From positions 1 through 7,753 of the forward strand of contig QHPW01000372.1 of assembly GCA_003219675.1 (NCBI GenBank): a stretch of DNA of 7,753 nucleotides. The letters are read 5' to 3'. How positions within the stretch are numbered: the first letter of the stretch is position 1; every line of letters begins with the position of its first letter. This document shows positions 5,126 through 7,753 of the stretch, one piece after another. Position numbers and translations under genes: made by a program. The notes under the pieces were generated by a model that worked only from the letters and a program-made list of their open reading frames with translations, had not been told where the DNA came from and did not search any database. Source of the stretch: Verrucomicrobiota bacterium (GTDB taxonomy: Bacteria; Verrucomicrobiota; Verrucomicrobiia; Limisphaerales; AV2).

Positions 5126-6292
5126 CTAGAACGCGGAGTGCGGAGCGCGGAGAGTGGAATGAGCGGTGCTCGCGCCGGCGGAGGATTCGGCGCCCGCGGT
5201 TCGAACCGCAGGCTCGGCCAGGATCTTCTCCACGAGATCCAGCGGCACCGGCTGCCCGAACGACACCTGGCCGATCTTGTTCACGAGCACAAACTTGACA
5301 GCCCCCTGGCTCACCTTTTTATCGTGACGCATTGCTTCGAGCAGTTTTTCGCGCTGCGCGGGACTCAGCTGGATGTGGGTTTGCAGGCCGGCCTTCTCGA
5401 ACAGGCCGGCAATTCGTTCCACGTCACGCTGCGGAAAGCCGAGCATCTCCGCGGACAGCCTGGCGGCAAACACCTGGCCGATGGCGATGGCTTCGCCGTG
5501 CAACAATTTTCCGTAGCCGCAAACCGCTTCCAGCGCGTGGCCGAGGGTGTGGCCGAAGTTCAGGATCGCGCGCAGGCCGCTCTCGGTTTCGTCCTGGCCC
5601 ACCACGCCGGCCTTGATCTGGCAACACCGCGCCACCACCGACGAAAGCGTGTCGGGATCGCGCTGGAGCAGTTTGGGAATGGCCTGTTCGAGACGCTTGA
5701 ACAACTCCACATCGTGAATCACGCCGTACTTGATGATCTCAGCCAGACCGGCCCGGTACTCGCGCACCGGCAACGTCTCCAGCGTGTCGAGGTCGCAGAG
5801 CACGAACCGCGGTTGCCAGAAGGCGCCCACCAGGTTCTTGCCCGCTTTGAGGTTAACCCCCACTTTGCCGCCCACCGAACTGTCCACCAGCGCCAGCAGC
5901 GTGGTTGGAATTTGAACAAAATCAATTCCACGCAGGAAGGTCGCGGCCACGAAGCCCGCCAGGTCGCCCACCACGCCGCCGCCGAGCGCCACCACGAATG
6001 ATTTTCGTTCCAGCCCGTGTTCGGCGAGCCGGTCGTAACACGCCGCCGCAACTTTCAGGCTTTTGGCCGTTTCTCCGGCCGGAACAGTGATCAGCGTCGG
6101 CTCGAAGCCGGACGTCTTGAGCGACTGCAACACCCCCTCGCTGTAGCGCGGCGCCACGTTGCGGTCGGTGAATACCGCGCAACGCTGGCCGAGATACAAC
6201 CGCTTGCACTCGGGCCCGAGCTTCTCCAGCAGGGTGTTGCCGATCGAAATCGTGTAGCTCCGCACCCCGAGCGGCACTTTGATGACATACAT
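5126..6292 (-). CDS. aroB: 3-dehydroquinate synthase, 388 aa with repeat-derived tail
   Basis: Second enzyme of the shikimate pathway: it converts DAHP to 3-dehydroquinate in the cytoplasm using NAD and a divalent metal. The NAD-binding motif GGGVVGD is at residues 104-110. IPTTLLALVDSSVGGKVGVN spans 128-147. The metal ligands by family comparison are Glu185 (AGLAEIIKYG), His248 (NFGHTLGH) and His265 (LHGEAIAIG); His252 is the partner catalytic residue. HDKK at 323-326 is the conserved C-terminal motif. Everything needed for activity is present. The family normally ends near DLVEKILAE (residue 360). The last 28 residues are Ala/Ser-rich, and the final ones are encoded by a 7-bp tandem repeat, so the tail is probably a neutral extension. 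The start at MYVIKVPLGVRSY fits the family; no strong ribosome-binding site is visible. The gene is divergent from the copper lipoprotein gene. Confidence 0.96.
   Translation of the reverse strand: MYVIKVPLGVRSYTISIGNTLLEKLGPECKRLYLGQRCAVFTDRNVAPRYSEGVLQSLKTSGFEPTLITVPAGETAKSLKVAAACYDRLAEHGLERKSFVVALGGGVVGDLAGFVAATFLRGIDFVQIPTTLLALVDSSVGGKVGVNLKAGKNLVGAFWQPRFVLCDLDTLETLPVREYRAGLAEIIKYGVIHDVELFKRLEQAIPKLLQRDPDTLSSVVARCCQIKAGVVGQDETESGLRAILNFGHTLGHALEAVCGYGKLLHGEAIAIGQVFAARLSAEMLGFPQRDVERIAGLFEKAGLQTHIQLSPAQREKLLEAMRHDKKVSQGAVKFVLVNKIGQVSFGQPVPLDLVEKILAEPAVRTAGAESSAGASTAHSTLRAPHSAF
5133..5153. repeat. Three tandem 7-bp units inside the aroB 3' end
   Basis: The units are GCGGAGT, GCGGAGC and GCGGAGA, back to back. 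On the minus strand they encode part of the aroB tail (TLRAPHSAF). They end two codons before the stop, TAG at 5126-5128 on the minus strand. The repeat continues slightly as GTGGA after the third unit. Confidence 0.8.
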
Positions 6293-6493
6293 GATGGCAG
6301 GATAAAGTCTGGAGGCGACATGTCAAAGTTTTGCCGCGAAGAGCCGGGGGTTCGGAGTGTTGGAGAGCTGGAGTAATGGCGTATCTGGAGCGCTCTTCAA
6401 CACTCCAATGCTCCAATAGCCCATTTCCGCCTTCACGATTTTTGTGCAGTCTTGCAAAGAAATTGTCCAATCGTTCAAATGGGCCCCGTGACA
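6293..6493. other. Divergent intergenic region between aroB and the copper lipoprotein gene
   Basis: These 201 bases should hold the promoters of both genes; no clear -35/-10 boxes were identified. The middle contains an imperfect inverted repeat (6354-6406) made of 'ggag/tcca' words. The right part (6421-6493) is less GC-rich and carries alternative in-frame starts for the lipoprotein gene: TTG at 6452 and ATG at 6479. Confidence 0.4.
6354..6406. repeat. Inverted repeat of 'ggagtgttg' type
   Basis: GGAGTGTTG at 6354-6362 pairs perfectly with CAACACTCC at 6398-6406 across a 35-base loop. Degenerate 'ctggag' and 'ctccaat' words continue on both sides (6367-6372, 6411-6417), suggesting two facing copies of a low-complexity element. 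It lies between divergent genes, so a terminator role is unlikely. Confidence 0.45.
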
Positions 6494-7417
6494 ATGCGAA
6501 CAGTTCTGACGGCGCTGACCGTGGCGTCAATGGTCGGCGGCCTCGTTTCCTGCGCCGAAAAAAGTTCCGGCGAAAAGCCGGTCCCCGAGACGCGGGTTTC
6601 ACAAACCACCCCACAGATATTCTCCGTCAAAGGCGCGGTCAAGGAACTGAAGCCGGACGGCAAAACGGTGGTCATCAAACACGAGGAAATCCCGAATTAC
6701 ATGCCCGCGATGACCATGCCACTGGAAGTCAAAAACACGAACGAACTGGCCCGCCTGCAACCGGGCGACCAGATCGAGTTTCGCATGCTCGTGACGGAGA
6801 AGGAGGCCTGGATTGACCGGATCAACCGGCTGGGCTCAACCAACCTGGCCGCGACCCCGACGCGCGAGACGTTTCGCCGGGTCCGCATGGTGGATCCGCT
6901 GAACGTCGGCGACGCGATGCCGGACTATCCATTCACCAACGAACTCGGCCAGGCGATTCATCTCGGGCAGTTCAAAGGCCAGTCGCTGGGGTTGACTTTC
7001 ATTTACACGCGCTGCCCGCTCCCGACGTTTTGCCCCCGCATGTCGAGCAATTTTGCCGACGCCTGCAGGAAGCTTTCGATGCTGCCGGACGCTCCAAAAA
7101 ACTGGCGGCTGCTGTCCATTTCATTCGATCCGGAGCACGACACGCCGCCCATGCTGAAGGGCTACGCGAAGCGGTACGACTACGACACCAATCACTGGAG
7201 CTTCGCCACCGGCGCCCTTATTGACATTGACGCGATCACGGAGCAGTTCGGACTGATGTTCCCGCGCGAAGGCGCCGGAGTCACCTTCAATCACAACCTG
7301 CGCACGGTGGTGGTGGACGCGCAGGGCCGTGTGCAAAAGGTTTTCATCGGCAACGAATGGAAGGTCGAGGACTTCGTCGAGGAAATGGTCAAGGCGGCGG
7401 CAGTGAAAGACCGTTGA
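6494..7417 (+). CDS. CusF-like/SCO1-SenC fusion lipoprotein, 307 aa
   Basis: Probably a periplasmic, membrane-anchored copper chaperone, of the kind that helps load copper into cytochrome c oxidase. Residues 1-20 are a lipoprotein signal with lipobox LVSC (Cys20). Residues 44-112 match the CusF-like small copper-binding domain: His63 and the Met cluster YMPAMTM (Met70, Met73, Met75). Met70 stands where E. coli CusF has its Trp. Residues 137-305 are a SCO1/SenC thioredoxin-fold domain: FIYTRCPLPTFCPRMS gives Cys174 and Cys180, followed by SISFDPEHDTP (208-218) and the distal copper ligand His267 (FNHNLRTVVV). The Cys spacing is C-x5-C, not the classical C-x3-C. The ATG at 6494 was chosen because it gives a clean 20-residue signal. 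ATG 6479 or TTG 6452 would add 5 or 14 residues, and no start has a good ribosome-binding site. No cytochrome oxidase gene is visible nearby. Confidence 0.93.
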   Translation: MRTVLTALTVASMVGGLVSCAEKSSGEKPVPETRVSQTTPQIFSVKGAVKELKPDGKTVVIKHEEIPNYMPAMTMPLEVKNTNELARLQPGDQIEFRMLVTEKEAWIDRINRLGSTNLAATPTRETFRRVRMVDPLNVGDAMPDYPFTNELGQAIHLGQFKGQSLGLTFIYTRCPLPTFCPRMSSNFADACRKLSMLPDAPKNWRLLSISFDPEHDTPPMLKGYAKRYDYDTNHWSFATGALIDIDAITEQFGLMFPREGAGVTFNHNLRTVVVDAQGRVQKVFIGNEWKVEDFVEEMVKAAAVKDR

Positions 7418-7483
7418 ACCGGAAAAATCGTCGAACCGTTGCAAGATTGAATCGATGAACTGTCAGCGGCCCGTAAAAAAAGC

Positions 7484-7503
7484 AGCAGCCGACGTAAGGA
7501 GGC
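7484..7503 (-). repeat. Dispersed 20-bp repeat core, copy C (inverted)
   Basis: On the minus strand the core reads GCCTCCTTACGTCGGCTGCT, preceded by 'aga' as in copy A. It differs from copy B at one position. It faces copy D across 34 bases. Confidence 0.75.
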
Positions 7504-7537
7504 TCTGACATAAATCGTGGTTACAAAAGAAAATGGC

Positions 7538-7557
7538 GCCTCGTTACCTCGGCGGCT
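7538..7557 (+). repeat. Dispersed 20-bp repeat core, copy D
   Basis: Core GCCTCGTTACCTCGGCGGCT, followed by 'acgaa' as in copy A, from which the core differs at one position. It forms the other arm of the inverted pair with copy C. Confidence 0.75.
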
Positions 7558-7662
7558 ACGAAATCAGACCCTTTTCAGCCGGCCGTTAGATGAGTTGAAT
7601 CGGGTTCGCCGTTTTAGAGGCTCAATAGTTCAACGGCTTTAAACACCTCGAGGACTCAACCT

Positions 7663-7753
7663 TCACGCCGTCTTGTAAGCCTCGATCGCCTCGATGCGGT
7701 AACGCTTCTTCGCGCCGTCGAGTTCGAACTCGATTTCCTCGCCCACTTTCCGG
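7663..7753 (-). CDS. C-terminal end of a probable GreA/GreB-family transcript cleavage factor (partial)
   Basis: On the minus strand the frame enters from the right edge and stops at TGA 7665-7663, showing 29 residues: RKVGEEIEFELDGAKKRYRI then EAIEAYKTA. The order 'kvGeeiEfel.G.kkryrIeaIe' matches the last strands of the GreA/GreB C-terminal domain, where VGD-VEV-TPGG-KEYEI is usual. Gre factors rescue backtracked RNA polymerase in the cytoplasm. The catalytic N-terminal coiled coil lies outside the window, so the call rests on this short end only. Another FKBP-like C-terminal domain protein is possible. Codons are GC-ending and coding-like. Confidence 0.6.
   Translation of the reverse strand, partial: RKVGEEIEFELDGAKKRYRIEAIEAYKTA

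Larger units (their letters stand above)
7475..7557 (-). terminator. Candidate terminator of the minus-strand Gre-like gene, built from two facing repeats
   Basis: Read on the minus strand, repeat cores D (7557-7538) and C (7503-7484) form a 20-bp stem with 17 pairs matching around a 34-base loop. After two bases the stem is followed by seven T residues (7481-7475). Stem plus T-run is the form of an intrinsic terminator, and it lies 106 bases beyond the stop of the minus-strand gene. The loop is longer than usual, so efficiency is uncertain. In the plus direction no T-run follows. Confidence 0.4.
7418..7662. other. Repeat-rich intergenic gap between convergent genes
   Basis: There is no gene in these 245 bases. 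The left part (7418-7460) and right part (7590-7660) contain degenerate 'ttgaacc/gttcaa' words, for example GTTCAACGG at 7628-7636. The centre holds two facing copies of the 20-bp element (7484-7503 and 7538-7557), with a run of seven A residues at 7475-7481. Confidence 0.5.

Noticed and set aside
5099..6001. Plus-strand open frame of 300 codons opposite aroB
   Set aside because: It is antisense to a complete AroB with metal and NAD motifs. The translation is His/Gln/Arg-rich with no recognisable family.
6452..6493. TTG at 6452 or ATG at 6479 as the start of the CusF-SCO gene
   Set aside because: Both put extra residues before a good 20-residue lipoprotein signal that starts at ATG 6494. Neither has a better ribosome-binding site. 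The ATG at 6479 remains a possible alternative.
1..7753. tRNA, rRNA, riboswitch, CRISPR, toxin-antitoxin, phage or defence-system genes
   Set aside because: I looked on both strands and found no cloverleaf, rRNA-like stretch, direct-repeat array, integrase, transposase or known defence domain.

Overview
The window is a GC-rich bacterial chromosomal segment with ordinary housekeeping genes separated by repeat-filled gaps. The best guess for the host is a Verrucomicrobiota bacterium of the Pedosphaera/Limisphaera type. Three things suggest this: a secreted beta-helix protein with an 'IGADEF'-type C-terminal module, short dispersed intergenic repeats, and a SCO protein with a 'CPLPTFCP' site. 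This placement is an inference from style and recall, not from a search.

Layout from left to right. An unrecognised gene runs in from the left edge (+, 1-210) and ends four bases before lpdA, dihydrolipoyl dehydrogenase (+, 215-1648). lpdA converges on rpiB, a sugar-phosphate isomerase (-, 1821-2246); the gap between them holds a repeat core and a perfect hairpin. Divergent from rpiB is a secreted parallel beta-helix protein (+, from 2421). Its reading frame breaks near 3513, and its C-terminal module continues in the next frame to 3831. A 320-base repeat-rich gap follows, then an exported protein of unknown function (+, 4152-4880). That gene abuts what looks like the amputated 5' end of a minus-strand gene (about 4879-4959). 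A second palindromic repeat and then aroB, 3-dehydroquinate synthase (-, 5126-6292), come next. Divergent from aroB is a lipoprotein that fuses a CusF-like copper-binding domain to a SCO1/SenC domain (+, 6494-7417). The window closes with a repeat-rich gap and the last 29 codons of a minus-strand gene resembling the C-terminus of a GreA/GreB transcript-cleavage factor.

The genes do not form one pathway. LpdA serves 2-oxoacid dehydrogenase or glycine cleavage complexes, RpiB the pentose phosphate pathway, AroB the shikimate pathway, and the CusF-SCO lipoprotein probably copper delivery to cytochrome oxidase. Only the left-edge gene and lpdA look co-transcribed.

I see no new defence, mobile or biosynthetic system. 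The notable features are the repeats and the damage around them: four copies of a 20-bp element, two copies of a three-stem palindrome flanking the unknown secreted gene, a 7-bp tandem repeat forming the tail of aroB, a frame-broken beta-helix gene and a truncated gene remnant. No tRNA, rRNA, CRISPR array, transposase or integrase was found.
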